This document shows, piece after piece, positions 31,992-41,010 of a stretch of DNA of 64,000 bases (position 1 is the first letter of the stretch; each line of letters begins with the position of its first letter). The position numbers were made by a program, and so were the translations under genes. The stretch spans positions 1 through 64,000 of the forward strand of contig NZ_CP067394.1 of NCBI RefSeq assembly GCF_004210215.2, in the 5' to 3' direction. The notes beneath the pieces are model-generated. The model was not told the DNA's origin, searched no databases, and saw only the letters and a program-made list of their open reading frames with translations. The stretch is from Cryobacterium sp. SO1 (lineage in GTDB: Bacteria; Actinomycetota; Actinomycetes; Actinomycetales; Microbacteriaceae).

Positions 31992-32426
31992 ATGGACACC
32001 ACACTCGAGCTTCTGCACATCGTCGCCGCCGTCTTCATCGTGGGCCCGATGGCCATCCTGCCGATGACCGGGCTTCGGGCCCTCCGCGCCCGGGAGGCCG
32101 GACCGATCACGGTGCTGGCGAAGTCGGTGAACCTCTTCACGCTGCTCTCCCTGCTGGTGGCGCTATTCGGTTTCGGCGCGCTGGGGATGAGCGAGCGGGC
32201 GTCGTTCGCGTCGACCTGGATCTGGCTGTCCATCGTGCTCTACGCGATCGCGCTCGGAATCAACCTGTTCCTCGTCGTGCCGGCGCTCCGCACCGCGGCC
32301 GAGGAGGTGACGGCGAACGCGTCCGGCACCGCCCGGCTGGCCGTTTACCCGCGGATCGCCGCCGGGTCCGGCATCGTGACCCTGCTGCTGGTCGGCGTGA
32401 CCGTTCTCATGGTCTTAAGGCCTTGA
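31992..32426 (+). CDS. DUF2269-like small membrane protein
   Basis: The 144-residue protein has four membrane helices (about 5-28, 45-68, 75-98 and 122-142), beginning MDTTLELLHIVAAVFIVGPMAI. This His-bearing first helix and four-helix layout fit DUF2269-type integral membrane proteins, of unknown function. TAGGGT ends six bases before the ATG at 31992, suggesting a leaderless transcript. A GTG two codons earlier is also possible. No partner gene is evident. Confidence 0.72.
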   Translation: MDTTLELLHIVAAVFIVGPMAILPMTGLRALRAREAGPITVLAKSVNLFTLLSLLVALFGFGALGMSERASFASTWIWLSIVLYAIALGINLFLVVPALRTAAEEVTANASGTARLAVYPRIAAGSGIVTLLLVGVTVLMVLRP

Positions 32427-32450
32427 CCTTCATCCCGCTTATCCGACACG

Positions 32451-32495
32451 CTCCTCCTCCTCCTCCTCCTCCTCCTCCTCCTCCTCCTCCTCCTC
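32451..32495. repeat. (CTC)15 microsatellite
   Basis: Fifteen uninterrupted CTC triplets (45 bp) lie 24 bp after the DUF2269-like stop codon. Such long trinucleotide tracts are rare in bacteria. It is intergenic; translated readings give only poly-Ser/Leu/Pro or poly-Arg/Gly/Glu. Confidence 0.97.
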
Positions 32496-32509
32496 GTCGC
32501 CGGTGGCGA

Positions 32510-32601
32510 GCATAACTCCTGCAGATTCTCGCCGCGGCTGGACATATCCGCGTGATTCCGGCATCCGGAACCCGTCGTCAGAACAATCGCAGGAGTTATG
32601 C
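32510..32601. repeat. Inverted repeat with 13-bp perfect arms
   Basis: GCATAACTCCTGC at 32510-32522 is matched by its exact reverse complement at 32589-32601, 66 bp apart. The interior also has a palindrome near ATTCCGGCATCCGGAA. A similar ACAACTCCTGC element is seen at about 63658-63706. It may be a second family of small palindromic elements. Confidence 0.85.
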
Positions 32602-32785
32602 ATCCCGCGCCCGCTGACACGACGGTCACCCGGCGCAGGTCACGCGGTTTCGTGCGCCCGGCTCAGCCAGTGGGGCACCTCGGGGTGAGGCCGGCCGGGC
32701 CCCCAGGCGGGGCCGGTTGGTGACCATGCTGTTCCACCTGTCGGATGCTTGCAGCGCCTCGACGCCGTCGACGCTGGCCACGCAA

Positions 32786-32830
32786 CAGGGCCGCGCATCC
32801 GCTCGCCAGGCGAGAGGAGGCGCGGCCCTG
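32786..32830 (-). terminator. Terminator hairpin downstream of GH65 gene
   Basis: CAGGGCCGCGC at 32786-32796 pairs perfectly with GCGCGGCCCTG at 32820-32830; an inner CTCGCC/GGCGAG extends the structure. It starts 13 bp after the minus-strand GH65 stop codon. Confidence 0.75.
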
Positions 32831-32843
32831 ACCGATACGAACG

Positions 32844-35360
32844 CTAGTCGAGCGTGGGCATCTGCTCGGTGATGTGCGCGATCGTGGGGATCGACGAGGT
32901 GATGACGGTGCCGTCGGCACGTCGGCTGCTCTCGATGAGCGCCGCCGTGGGAGCCCCGGGGTCGCGGGCGCCCTGGTGCGACAGAGGAATCGTTTCCGGC
33001 TGTCCGGCCGTCACGACGACCTGCAGGCCGCGAACGGTCAGGCGAGCCTCCGTGCCCTCCTCGATGCTGAGGTGCACGCTGGTCTGGGTGACTGCCACGC
33101 GCAGACGGCTGCCCTTGAGCGTGACCCGGAAGATCAGCTCATCCCAGTCCGCCGGCAGGCGCGGGTCGAGCGTGATGCGTCCGCTGTGGTCGCGCAGGCC
33201 ACCGAACCCCATCACCAGAGCGCTCCACACTCCACCGGCGGATGCGACGTGCACACCGTCGGCCGCGTTGTGGTGCAGGTCGGCGAGGTCGACGAACAGC
33301 CCGGAGGTGAAGTAGTTCAGCGCGAGCTCGTGGTAACCCACCTCGGCGGCGATGATCGACTGCACGACATCCGACAGTGTCGAGTCGCCCGTGGTCAGCG
33401 GGTCGTAGTAGTCGAAGTCGGCCCGTTTCTCTTCCGGGGTGAACTGGTCGCCCTGCAACAGGAGAGCCAGCACCACGTCGGCCTGCTTGAGCACCTGGAA
33501 GCGGTAGATCACCAGCGGGTGGTAGTGCAGCAGCAGCGGCCGGTTCTCCGGCGGCGTCGCCGCGAGGTCCCACCGTTCCTTCTCGAGGAACTGGGCGTCC
33601 TGCGGGTGGATGCCGAGGTTGCGGTCGAAGGGGATGTGCATCGCCTCCGCGGCGAAGGACCACTCCATCACCTCGGCCTCGTCGAGCTTGAGGCGGGCCG
33701 CCATCGAGTCGAACGAGGCCCGGTCCGTCGACAGCAGCCGGCGCACGCTCTTCACCGCGGCGCGCAGGTTGGAGCGCGCCATGATGTTCGTGTACAGGTT
33801 GTCGTTGACCACGGTGGTGTACTCGTCGGGCCCGGTGACGCCGTGGATGTGGAAGACGTCATTGCCGTTGCCGCGCCAGAAGCCCAGGTCGGCCCACATC
33901 CTCGCGGTTTCGACCAGGATGTCGATGGCTTCGCGGGCGAGGAAGTCCTCGTCGCCGGTGGCCGCGACGTACTGGCTGAGCGCATAGGAGATGTCGGCGT
34001 CGATGTGGTACTGCGCCGTGCCGGCCGCGTAATAGGCACTGGATTCGAGGCCGTTGATGGTGCGCCACGGGAACAGGGCGCCGAGCTGGTTGAGCTCGGT
34101 AGCGCGGGCGCGGGCGTGGTCGAGCAGGCCGTGCCGGAACCGGAGGGCGTTACGCGCCGCGTTCGGCGACGTGTAGGTGAGGAACGGCAGCACGTAGACC
34201 TCGGTGTCCCAGAAGTAGTGCCCGCCGTACCCGGAGCCGGACACCCCCTTGGCCGAGACGCCCTGGCCGTCGGCGCGCATGGACGCCTGGGCGAGCTGGA
34301 AGAAGTTCCACCTGGTCGCCTGCTGCAGGGCAGGCTGGTCGGGCAGTTCGACATCGGTGCGGGCCCAGAACGCGTCGAGCCAGTCGCGCTGCTCCTGGAT
34401 GAGCTCGGCGACGCCGGTCTCCCTGGCACGGTCCAGGGTGCGGTCGCAGCGGTCGGCGAGCTCGTGCGTGGGCACGCCGGCGGAGGTGTGGTAGCTGATT
34501 AGCTTGGTGATGCGGATGGAGTTGCCCATCTTGGCCTTGACCTTGTACACGTGCTTGGCGAGGTCGTCGCCCAGCTGCGACGACTCGTCGAAGTCGTTGA
34601 TCGTGTCGATCGAGTGGTCGGACGCCGTGGCGATGGTCATGCCCGAGTTGGTGCACCGGAAGCCGAGGATGTAGCGGCCGTTGTTGGCGCGCTTGAACCG
34701 TGGCTGCAGCACCCGGTCGGTGAACATCTCGGCGCGGCGGGGATCCCAGTCGTTCGCGGAGCCGGACTTGGGCCGGTCGTACTCGCCGATGCCGTCCTGC
34801 CGGTTGAGGGTTTGGCTGGAGATGACGACGGAGGCGTCCGCGTCGAGCATGGTGACCTCGTACTCGAGCACGGCGAGGTGGCGTTCGGTGAACGAGACCA
34901 TCCGGCGCGAGCGGATGAGCACCTGCTTGCCCGACGGCGTGCGCCAGACCAGCGAGCGCGACAGGATGCCGTCGGCGAAGTCGAGCCGGCGCTCGTAGCT
35001 GAGCAGCTCGGCCAGGGTGAGCACCAACGGCTCGTCGTCGACATAGATGCGGATGATCTTCGCATCCGGGGCGTTGACGATGGTCTGGCCGACACGGGCG
35101 AAACCGAACGCCTCTTCGGCGTGCCGGATCGGCCAGGTCTCGTGGAACCCATTGATGAAGGTGCCGTGAACGTGGCCGTCGCGGCCCTCGTCGACGTTGC
35201 CGCGGAGGCCCAGGTAGCCGTTGCCGACGGCGAAGATGGTCTCGGTGCGGCCCATGTCGTCGCCGGAGAACTCGGTTTCGACCAGGGCCCACTCGTCCAG
35301 CGGGAACCGGCTGCGGTCCAGCGGGTCGGCGAGGTTCTGGATGGCGGCGTCGAGGGTCAT
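32844..35360 (-). CDS. Glycoside hydrolase family 65 disaccharide phosphorylase
   Basis: GH65 phosphorylases split maltose, trehalose, kojibiose or related sugars with inorganic phosphate, giving beta-glucose 1-phosphate. The 838-residue protein has the N-terminal beta-sandwich (about 1-280), the (alpha/alpha)6 barrel with YGGHYFWDTEVYVLPF, and the catalytic acid E513 in GVTGPDEYTTVVNDN; the phosphate loop and C-terminal sandwich follow. Exact sugar cannot be read. It overlaps the upstream beta-phosphoglucomutase gene by four bases, so its product is likely passed to glucose 6-phosphate. It is probably cytoplasmic. Confidence 0.92.
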   Translation of the reverse strand: MTLDAAIQNLADPLDRSRFPLDEWALVETEFSGDDMGRTETIFAVGNGYLGLRGNVDEGRDGHVHGTFINGFHETWPIRHAEEAFGFARVGQTIVNAPDAKIIRIYVDDEPLVLTLAELLSYERRLDFADGILSRSLVWRTPSGKQVLIRSRRMVSFTERHLAVLEYEVTMLDADASVVISSQTLNRQDGIGEYDRPKSGSANDWDPRRAEMFTDRVLQPRFKRANNGRYILGFRCTNSGMTIATASDHSIDTINDFDESSQLGDDLAKHVYKVKAKMGNSIRITKLISYHTSAGVPTHELADRCDRTLDRARETGVAELIQEQRDWLDAFWARTDVELPDQPALQQATRWNFFQLAQASMRADGQGVSAKGVSGSGYGGHYFWDTEVYVLPFLTYTSPNAARNALRFRHGLLDHARARATELNQLGALFPWRTINGLESSAYYAAGTAQYHIDADISYALSQYVAATGDEDFLAREAIDILVETARMWADLGFWRGNGNDVFHIHGVTGPDEYTTVVNDNLYTNIMARSNLRAAVKSVRRLLSTDRASFDSMAARLKLDEAEVMEWSFAAEAMHIPFDRNLGIHPQDAQFLEKERWDLAATPPENRPLLLHYHPLVIYRFQVLKQADVVLALLLQGDQFTPEEKRADFDYYDPLTTGDSTLSDVVQSIIAAEVGYHELALNYFTSGLFVDLADLHHNAADGVHVASAGGVWSALVMGFGGLRDHSGRITLDPRLPADWDELIFRVTLKGSRLRVAVTQTSVHLSIEEGTEARLTVRGLQVVVTAGQPETIPLSHQGARDPGAPTAALIESSRRADGTVITSSIPTIAHITEQMPTLD

Positions 35361-36154
35361 GCGTGCACTTCGCTCTCGGGGGACAGGACGGTGCTGCCGA
35401 TCAATGGCAGCAGCTCATCGAGGTCGGCCACGACGGTATCGGCGCCGGCCTCGAGCAGAACGTGGGATCCGACGCCGCGGTCGACGCCGAGCACCAGCCC
35501 GAAGTGGCCGGCCCGGCCGGACTGGATGCCGGATTCGGCGTCTTCGACGACGACGCACTCCGCGGCGGTGAGGCCGAGCAGCTCGGCGGCGAAGGCATAG
35601 GTGTCAGGCGCGGGCTTGCCGGCCAGTTTCTCGGCGCGGGCACGCACACCGTCGACGACAATCTCGAACCTGTCGCGGAGGCCCGCCGCGGTGAGGACCA
35701 TCTCGCCGTTGAGGGAGCTGGTGACCACGGCCACCTGCAGGCCGGCAGCGACGACGGCGTCGAGGAACCTGAGCGAACCGGGATACGGGCTGACGCCGTC
35801 CTCGGCGAGAGTTTCGTTGAAGGCCTTGTTCTTGCGGTTGCCGAGACCGCAGACGGTCTCCAGTTCCGGCGCGTCCGACGGGTCACCGTCGCGCAGCGAG
35901 AGGCCGCGGGAAGCGAGCAGCGATCGCACGCCGTCGTATCGGGGCTTGCCGTCGATGTAGCCGAAGTAATCGGCATCCGTATACGGTTTGACGCCACGGG
36001 AGTCCAGGAACGGCGTGAACAGCCTCGACCAGGCGCTCATGTGCACCTCGGCGGTGGGGGTGAGCACGCCGTCGAGGTCGAAAAGCACGCCGCGCGCGGT
36101 GAGAACCCGGTCTCGGGTCTCAGCTGGCGAAAGGGGGGAGTGGGGGGAAGTCAA
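35357..36154 (-). CDS. pgmB: Beta-phosphoglucomutase family HAD phosphatase
   Basis: This HAD-fold enzyme converts beta-glucose 1-phosphate to glucose 6-phosphate. The 265-residue protein has motif I FDLDGVLTPTAEVH, the cap with YIDGKPRYDGVRSLL, motif II VVTSS, Lys in EKLAGKPAPDTY and motif IV VVEDAESGIQSG. All catalytic Asp and Lys residues are present. The start is a TTG with no strong ribosome site, so it could be translated by coupling to the upstream 46-codon frame that ends at 36151. It precedes the GH65 gene on the same strand. Confidence 0.88.
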   Translation of the reverse strand: MTSPHSPLSPAETRDRVLTARGVLFDLDGVLTPTAEVHMSAWSRLFTPFLDSRGVKPYTDADYFGYIDGKPRYDGVRSLLASRGLSLRDGDPSDAPELETVCGLGNRKNKAFNETLAEDGVSPYPGSLRFLDAVVAAGLQVAVVTSSLNGEMVLTAAGLRDRFEIVVDGVRARAEKLAGKPAPDTYAFAAELLGLTAAECVVVEDAESGIQSGRAGHFGLVLGVDRGVGSHVLLEAGADTVVADLDELLPLIGSTVLSPESEVHA

Positions 36155-36242
36155 TATGGTGCCCTGCTTGGTAGTTGCGTGAAGAGATGGCTAAAAACCG
36201 GGTAGTCGAGCTTGTCACTTGCCCCGGCGATCACGAAATCTT

Positions 36243-36264
36243 CCGGAGCCGCCGGCGGCTCCGG
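36243..36264. promoter_or_regulatory. Perfect 22-bp palindrome upstream of pgmB
   Basis: CCGGAGCCGCC followed by its exact reverse complement. It lies 89 bp before the pgmB start and 123 bp after the MFS stop codon. A minus-strand -10-like TAGGAT at 36294-36299 would place it in the pgmB leader. It may be an operator, leader hairpin or terminator of the MFS gene. Confidence 0.55.
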
Positions 36265-36386
36265 GGCAGGGAGCCGTCGTGCGGTGCACATCGATCCTAG
36301 AACTTCGATCTGTCCGGTGTGGTGTCCGCGTGTTAACGTTCTGTTGCCAATTCGCCGAACGGGCGCATTGGGCGGCCAACCTCTGC

Positions 36387-37901
36387 TCAGTGCGCCATGG
36401 TCGGGGCGTCGTGTGTGCCGGTGACCGACACCGCCGGCTTGCGGATGAAGAAGGCCAGTGGAATCGCGAAGAGCGAGATGATCGCGCCGTAGAGGAACGC
36501 GCTCTGGGTGCCCGCCGCGGTGGCGGCGATCTCGCCGGCGCCGTTGGCGATCTGCGTGGCCGCGGTCGAGGACATCACCGTGACGAACAGCGCCGTGCCC
36601 GCCGCGCCGGCCAGCTGCTGGGCGGTGCCGACGATGGCGCTGCCGTGCGAGTACAGCGCGGGCTTGAGGGAGCCGAGCGCCGACGTGAACAGCGGGGTGA
36701 ACAGGAACGCCAGCCCGAAGCTCAAGGCCACGTGGGCCACCAGCACCCACCAGACCGGGGTCGTCGCGGTAAGCATGGTGAGGAACCAGAACGCACCGCT
36801 GACGATGATCGACCCGGGAACGAGCAGCACGGTGGGGCCGAACCTGTCGAAGAAGCGGCCGACGAACGGGGCGAGCAGGCCCATCGTGAGGCCGCCGGGC
36901 AGCAGCAGCAGGCCGGTGGTGAGCGCATCCAGGCCCAACACCGTCTGCATGTAGATCGGCAGCAGGATCAGTGTGCCGAACAGGGCCATCATGCTCACGG
37001 CCAGCATCACGATAGCGAAGGTGAAGGTGCGCGAAACGAAGGTGCGCAGGTCGAGCAGGGCCCGGTCGGCGCGCTGCAGGGCGATCTGGCGCCAGACGAA
37101 CAGGGCGATCGCCAGGGCGCCGATGGCCAGCGGCACCAGGCCGGCCGCGGCGCTGCCGGTGGCGGATTCGCCCAGGTTGCTCAGGCCGTAGACCAGGCCA
37201 CCGAAACCGAACGCCGAGAGGATCACCGAGATGACGTCGAGGGGCACCTTGGTGGGAGTGGTGACGTTCTTGATGCGGGCGGCGCCGAGCACGAGGGAGC
37301 CGAGGGCGATCGGCAGCACCAGGAGGAACATCCAGCGCCAGTCGAGCACGCTGAGGATCAGGCCCGAGATGGTGGGGCCGATCGCCGGGGCGACCGAGAT
37401 GACGATGGAGATGTTGCCCATGGTCTTGCCGCGGGCGGCGGGCGCCACCAGGGTCATCACGGTGGTCATCAGCAGCGGCATCATGATGGCCGTGCCCATG
37501 GCCTGCACCACCCGGCCCAGGATCAGCACCTCGAAGCCCGGCGCGATCGCGGCGATGAACGTGCCGGTGCTGAACAGTGTCATCGCGGCCAGGAAGACCG
37601 GGCGGGTGTTGAACCGCTGCAGCAGGAACCCGGTGATCGGGATCACGACGGCCATGGTGAGCATGAACGCGGTGGTCAACCACTGGGCGGCGCCGGCGGT
37701 GATGTTCAGGTCCTTCATCAGGTGCGGCAGCGCCACACCCATGATGGTTTCGTTGAGGATCACAACGAACGCAGACACCAGCAGCAGCGAGATGACGAGC
37801 TTGGTGCCGGCGGCATCCGGTGTGTTGCTGGTCGCTGCGTTGCCGGTCGGTGCGTTGCCGGTCGGTGCATCGGCGGTGCTGGTGGTGACAGAGTCGGTCA
37901 T
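36387..37901 (-). CDS. MFS transporter, DHA2 family (EmrB/QacA-like)
   Basis: A proton-driven drug or metabolite exporter. The 504-residue protein has an unusual Ala/Thr/Gly/Asn-rich N-terminus with short PTGNA repeats (about 13-25), then about 14 membrane helices. Family motifs include ALPHLMKDLNITAGAAQWL in helix 1-2, the GRVVQAMGTAIMMPL stretch and DWRWMFLLVLPIAL. The substrate cannot be predicted. It stands alone, with a divergent DinB-like gene across a palindromic element. Confidence 0.9.
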   Translation of the reverse strand: MTDSVTTSTADAPTGNAPTGNAATSNTPDAAGTKLVISLLLVSAFVVILNETIMGVALPHLMKDLNITAGAAQWLTTAFMLTMAVVIPITGFLLQRFNTRPVFLAAMTLFSTGTFIAAIAPGFEVLILGRVVQAMGTAIMMPLLMTTVMTLVAPAARGKTMGNISIVISVAPAIGPTISGLILSVLDWRWMFLLVLPIALGSLVLGAARIKNVTTPTKVPLDVISVILSAFGFGGLVYGLSNLGESATGSAAAGLVPLAIGALAIALFVWRQIALQRADRALLDLRTFVSRTFTFAIVMLAVSMMALFGTLILLPIYMQTVLGLDALTTGLLLLPGGLTMGLLAPFVGRFFDRFGPTVLLVPGSIIVSGAFWFLTMLTATTPVWWVLVAHVALSFGLAFLFTPLFTSALGSLKPALYSHGSAIVGTAQQLAGAAGTALFVTVMSSTAATQIANGAGEIAATAAGTQSAFLYGAIISLFAIPLAFFIRKPAVSVTGTHDAPTMAH

Positions 37902-37976
37902 CGGGGTCCTAACGAACGGGCACTGGTGCGACCCCGGTATGAGGTACCCATGCCATAACCAGAACGCGCCTGATAT

Positions 37977-38040
37977 GTTCCCGAATCGGACATTTGCGTC
38001 CGGCGCACCGGGTGCAGATGTCCGTACGGGGGACAGTTGT
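37977..38040. repeat. Palindromic intergenic element, copy C
   Basis: GTTCCCGAATCGGACATTTG and GATGTCCGTACGGGGGACAG form the arms around GTCCGG-CGCA-CCGGG. It lies between the divergent MFS and DinB-like genes and is among the more diverged copies. Confidence 0.72.
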
Positions 38041-38124
38041 GGCCGGCCCGGGTTGGCAGCAGATCGCCGAGGATTGGCAGGCGCCAGCGCCCTCCGGCCA
38101 CAGAAACGTCCCTACGCTGGGGGA

Positions 38125-38643
38125 ATGCCGATCACCCCCGACACCAAGGACTGGACCTGGGTGCTCGAGCACCCGTGTCCCGAGTGCGGATTCTCCGCCG
38201 CCGACCTCGACTACGACGACGTTCCCGCCCTCGTGCGGGCGAACGCGGCCGCCTGGGCGCCCGTGCTTGCCCGACCGGATGCGGCGGTGCGGCCCGACGC
38301 GGCGACCTGGTCGGCGCTGGAGTACGCGGCCCACGTGCGCGATGTGTTCCGTATCTTCGACACCCGGCTTAGCCTGATCCTCGGCGAGGACGACCCGCTG
38401 TTCGCGAACTGGGACCAGGATGCCACGGCCGTGGCCGAGCGCTACAACGAGCAGGACCCGCAGGCCGTGGCGGCCCAGCTGGCCGCGGCCGCGGCAGCCG
38501 TCGCCGACAACTTCGCCGCGGTGCCGCCCGCCGACCGGCAGCGCACCGGCCGCCGCAGCGACGGCGCCCGGTTCAGCGTGACCACGCTGGCCCAGTACTT
38601 CGCGCACGACCCCACCCATCACCTGTACGACGTCGCCGGCTGA
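38125..38643 (+). CDS. DinB/maleylpyruvate isomerase-like protein
   Basis: The 172-residue protein fits the DinB superfamily of four-helix proteins that in actinobacteria include mycothiol-dependent enzymes. The metal-site histidines are in AAHVRDVF (about residues 70-77) and YFAHDPTHHLYDV at the C-terminus. The N-terminal segment EHPCPECGFSAADLD with a CxxC pair is typical of a subgroup. The ATG at 38125 has TACGCT six bases upstream and no ribosome site, suggesting a leaderless transcript. Substrate unknown. Confidence 0.85.
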   Translation: MPITPDTKDWTWVLEHPCPECGFSAADLDYDDVPALVRANAAAWAPVLARPDAAVRPDAATWSALEYAAHVRDVFRIFDTRLSLILGEDDPLFANWDQDATAVAERYNEQDPQAVAAQLAAAAAAVADNFAAVPPADRQRTGRRSDGARFSVTTLAQYFAHDPTHHLYDVAG

Positions 38644-38655
38644 TTGCGGCGGCCT

Positions 38656-38724
38656 GACTGTTGCCGATGCGGACAAGTGCACCCGGCGAACCGGGACCAC
38701 TCGTCCGCACGGGGAACAGTTGCG
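38656..38724. repeat. Palindromic intergenic element, copy D
   Basis: GATGCGGACAAGTGCACCCGG and CACTCGTCCGCACGGGGAACAG form the arms, flanked by ACTGTTGCC and ACAGTTGCGGG. It lies between two co-oriented genes, DinB-like and HAD. Confidence 0.88.
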
Positions 38725-38860
38725 GGCCTTCGACTGGTACGCCGAGGTCATTCGGTCGAACGGTGCCAGCCTCACGCGCTAGCGTCGAGAGACACGTTGT
38801 ACACCTTGGGTGGTCTTGGGGATGCTGGTCCCCCGGAGACCGCCTCGTTTGGAGCTCCAC

Positions 38861-39718
38861 ATGATTTCGCCCCGCATCGCCTTCCTCGACGTGGACGGCA
38901 CCCTCATCGACTCGGGCGAGGTGATCGCCGATTCCACCATCGAGGCGGTGCAGACCGCCAGGGCCAACGGGCACCTGGTCTACCTGAGCACCGGCAGGGC
39001 GAGCGTGGAGATCTACCCCCGGATCCGGGATATCGGCTTCGACGGGGCCATCAGCGCAGGCGGCGGCTTTGCCGAGATCGGCGACGAACTGGTCATCAAG
39101 CGCACGATGCCCGAAGCGGCGGTGGAGCGAATGGTCGACTTCTACGAGGAGTCCGGGTACGACTTCTACCTGCAGGCCTTTGATGAGCTGTACCCGAGCC
39201 CCGGGGTGCGGAACCGTTTCGCGAGGTACCTCGACGACGACAGCGAGCGCAAGGGCGAAACCCGCACCGACCTCGCCTCGGTGACCGACGCCGACGAGCA
39301 CCCCGCACTGAAGGCCTTCGCCGACGTGCGCCCACTCAGCTTCACCGGGATTGCGAAGTCGGTGTTCCTGGCCGGCGACCTCACCGCGTTCGACCGGGTC
39401 AGTGCGGCGCTCAGCGGCGACTTCCACGTGATCACCGGCACCATCCCGCACATGGGCAAGGGCAGCGGCGAAGTCACCCTCGGCGGGGTCAACAAGGGCT
39501 CGACGCTGCTGCAGTTGCTCGACAGGCTCGGCCTGGGTGCGGCATCCGCCATTGGAATCGGCGACAGCAATAACGACATCGAGATGTTGCAGGTCTGCGG
39601 CGTGGGCATCGCCATGGGCAACGCCACGGATGCGGTGAAGGCGCACGCTGACGAGGTCACCACGAGCGTGCTCGATGACGGGGTCTGGAACGCGTTCCGC
39701 CGCCACGGCCTGATCTAG
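38861..39718 (+). CDS. HAD-superfamily hydrolase, Cof type
   Basis: A phosphatase of the Cof/IIB branch of HAD enzymes, likely cytoplasmic and acting on sugar phosphates or similar. The 285-residue protein has motif I AFLDVDGTLIDSG (residues 7-19), STGR as motif II, Lys at the start of the cap return and IGIGDSNNDIEML as motif IV. The ATG at 38861 has GGAG six bases upstream. It lies between copies D and E of the palindromic element and has no obvious partner. Confidence 0.9.
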   Translation: MISPRIAFLDVDGTLIDSGEVIADSTIEAVQTARANGHLVYLSTGRASVEIYPRIRDIGFDGAISAGGGFAEIGDELVIKRTMPEAAVERMVDFYEESGYDFYLQAFDELYPSPGVRNRFARYLDDDSERKGETRTDLASVTDADEHPALKAFADVRPLSFTGIAKSVFLAGDLTAFDRVSAALSGDFHVITGTIPHMGKGSGEVTLGGVNKGSTLLQLLDRLGLGAASAIGIGDSNNDIEMLQVCGVGIAMGNATDAVKAHADEVTTSVLDDGVWNAFRRHGLI

Positions 39719-39734
39719 CTCGCGTTAGCACCCG

Positions 39735-39801
39735 TAACTGTTCCCCGTGCGGACAAGTGCACCCGGCACACCGGGGCCACTTGTCCGCACGGGGAACTGT
39801 T
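39735..39801. repeat. Palindromic intergenic element, copy E (best copy)
   Basis: The arms TAACTGTTCCCCGTGCGG... (39735-39759) and ...CCGCACGGGGAACTGTTA (39777-39801) are nearly perfect reverse complements across 25 bases, around the centre CCCGGCACACCGGGG. It lies between the convergent ends of the HAD and thiolase genes. Confidence 0.95.
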
Positions 39802-39816
39802 AGCGCGGCGGTGCGG

Positions 39817-41010
39817 CTAGACCGCCTCGAGGATGCTGACGTAGTTGGCCACGCCGACGCCGCCCATGTTCTGCACCAGGGCGCGTCGGGCGCCGGGCAG
39901 TTGCATGTCGCCGGCGGTACCGGTGAGCTGCATGGCCGAGACCACGTGCTGCGAAACCCCGGTGGCGCCCACCGGGTGCCCCTTGGCCTTGAGCCCGCCG
40001 GACAGGTTGACCGGCAGCCGGCCGCCCGGCGCCACCCAGCCCTCGTCGATGGCCCGGCGGCCCTGACCCGGCATGGTGAGTCCCATGGCCTCGTAGAGCA
40101 CCAGCTCGGCGATGGTGAAGCAGTCGTGCAGCTCGGCGAAGTCGATGTCGTCCAGGCCGACCCCGGCCATCGACAGCGCCCGCTCGAACGAGACCCGGGT
40201 CGCCGCGAACGCCGTGGGGTCGCGCCGGGCGGCCGGGAGGAAGTCGTTGGCCTGGCCGAAGCCGGCCAGGCGCACCGGGTCGGTGGCCGCGCCGGAGCCG
40301 CGGCGGGCATCCGTGCTGAGGATCACCGCGGCGGCGCCGTCGGAGACCGGCGAGCAGTCGGTGCGGCGCAGCTGCCCGGCCACGATCGGGTTCTTCTCCG
40401 ACACGGTGCGGCAGAACTCCTCACCGAGGTCCTTACGCAGCTGTGCGTACGGGTTGGCCACGCCGTTGCGGTGGTTCTTCGCGGCGATCGAGCCGAGCAC
40501 ATCACCGATCGCGCCGTACCGCTCGGCGTAGGCGTCGGCCACCACGGCGAACAGGCCGGCGAACCCGGTGCTGGATGGTGTGCCGGCCAGGTCGTAGTCC
40601 GCGCCGAGCAGCGCCGACCCGACCTGGTCGGCCGAGGCGTGGGTCATCTTCTCGGCACCGATCACCAGCACGGTCTTGGCGGTGCCGGCCAGCAGCGACT
40701 TCACGCCCTGCTGGAGGGCGGCCGACCCGGAGGCGCAGGCGTTCTCGACCCGGGTGGCCGGCACGTTCGCCAGCACTGGGTCGGCCTGCAATACCAGCGA
40801 GGACGGGAACGCCAGCGGAACCAGGGCGGAGTTGAACTGGCCCAGGTAGACCTCGTCGATCTCGGCGGCGTCGATGCCGGCGCCGGCGATGGCCTCCCGG
40901 GTGACCTGCACGATGAGGGACTCGAGGGTGTCGTCGGTGAGCTTGCCGAACCGGCTGTGCCCCCAGCCGGTGAGCAGCACGTCGGTGCCGAACTGTGTGG
41001 CGAGGCTCAT
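39817..41010 (-). CDS. Thiolase (acetyl-CoA acetyltransferase, SCP2-type active site)
   Basis: Thiolases split acetoacetyl-CoA to two acetyl-CoA. The 397-residue protein has the nucleophile Cys in [15 protein letters not shown], His in [11 protein letters not shown] and the C-terminal [14 protein letters not shown]. The HDCF pattern is that of SCP2-type thiolases rather than the NEAF of classical acetoacetyl-CoA thiolases. It overlaps the CoA-transferase B gene in ATGA form and is last in the putative 3-hydroxybutyrate operon. Substrate is inferred from that context. Confidence 0.88.
   Translation of the reverse strand: MSLATQFGTDVLLTGWGHSRFGKLTDDTLESLIVQVTREAIAGAGIDAAEIDEVYLGQFNSALVPLAFPSSLVLQADPVLANVPATRVENACASGSAALQQGVKSLLAGTAKTVLVIGAEKMTHASADQVGSALLGADYDLAGTPSSTGFAGLFAVVADAYAERYGAIGDVLGSIAAKNHRNGVANPYAQLRKDLGEEFCRTVSEKNPIVAGQLRRTDCSPVSDGAAAVILSTDARRGSGAATDPVRLAGFGQANDFLPAARRDPTAFAATRVSFERALSMAGVGLDDIDFAELHDCFTIAELVLYEAMGLTMPGQGRRAIDEGWVAPGGRLPVNLSGGLKAKGHPVGATGVSQHVVSAMQLTGTAGDMQLPGARRALVQNMGGVGVANYVSILEAV

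Larger units (their letters stand above)
32427..32843. other. Gene-free region with SSR and inverted repeat
   Basis: These 417 bp separate the DUF2269-like gene from the GH65 gene. They hold a (CTC)15 microsatellite, a 13-bp-arm inverted repeat and a terminator hairpin, each listed separately. Between 32602 and 32785 nothing recognisable was found. Confidence 0.6.

Noticed and set aside
32345..32629. Minus-strand frame with a poly-Arg run
   Set aside because: The run is only the translation of the (CTC)15 tract; no gene features.
36219..37958. Long plus-strand open frame of 579 codons across the MFS gene
   Set aside because: It is a high-GC shadow of the DHA2 transporter on the other strand: Glu/Gln/Arg/Gly-rich, no domain, no membrane segments.
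30545..39801. CRISPR-like array made by the repeated palindromes
   Set aside because: Copies are kilobases apart with genes between, vary in sequence, and there are no cas genes.
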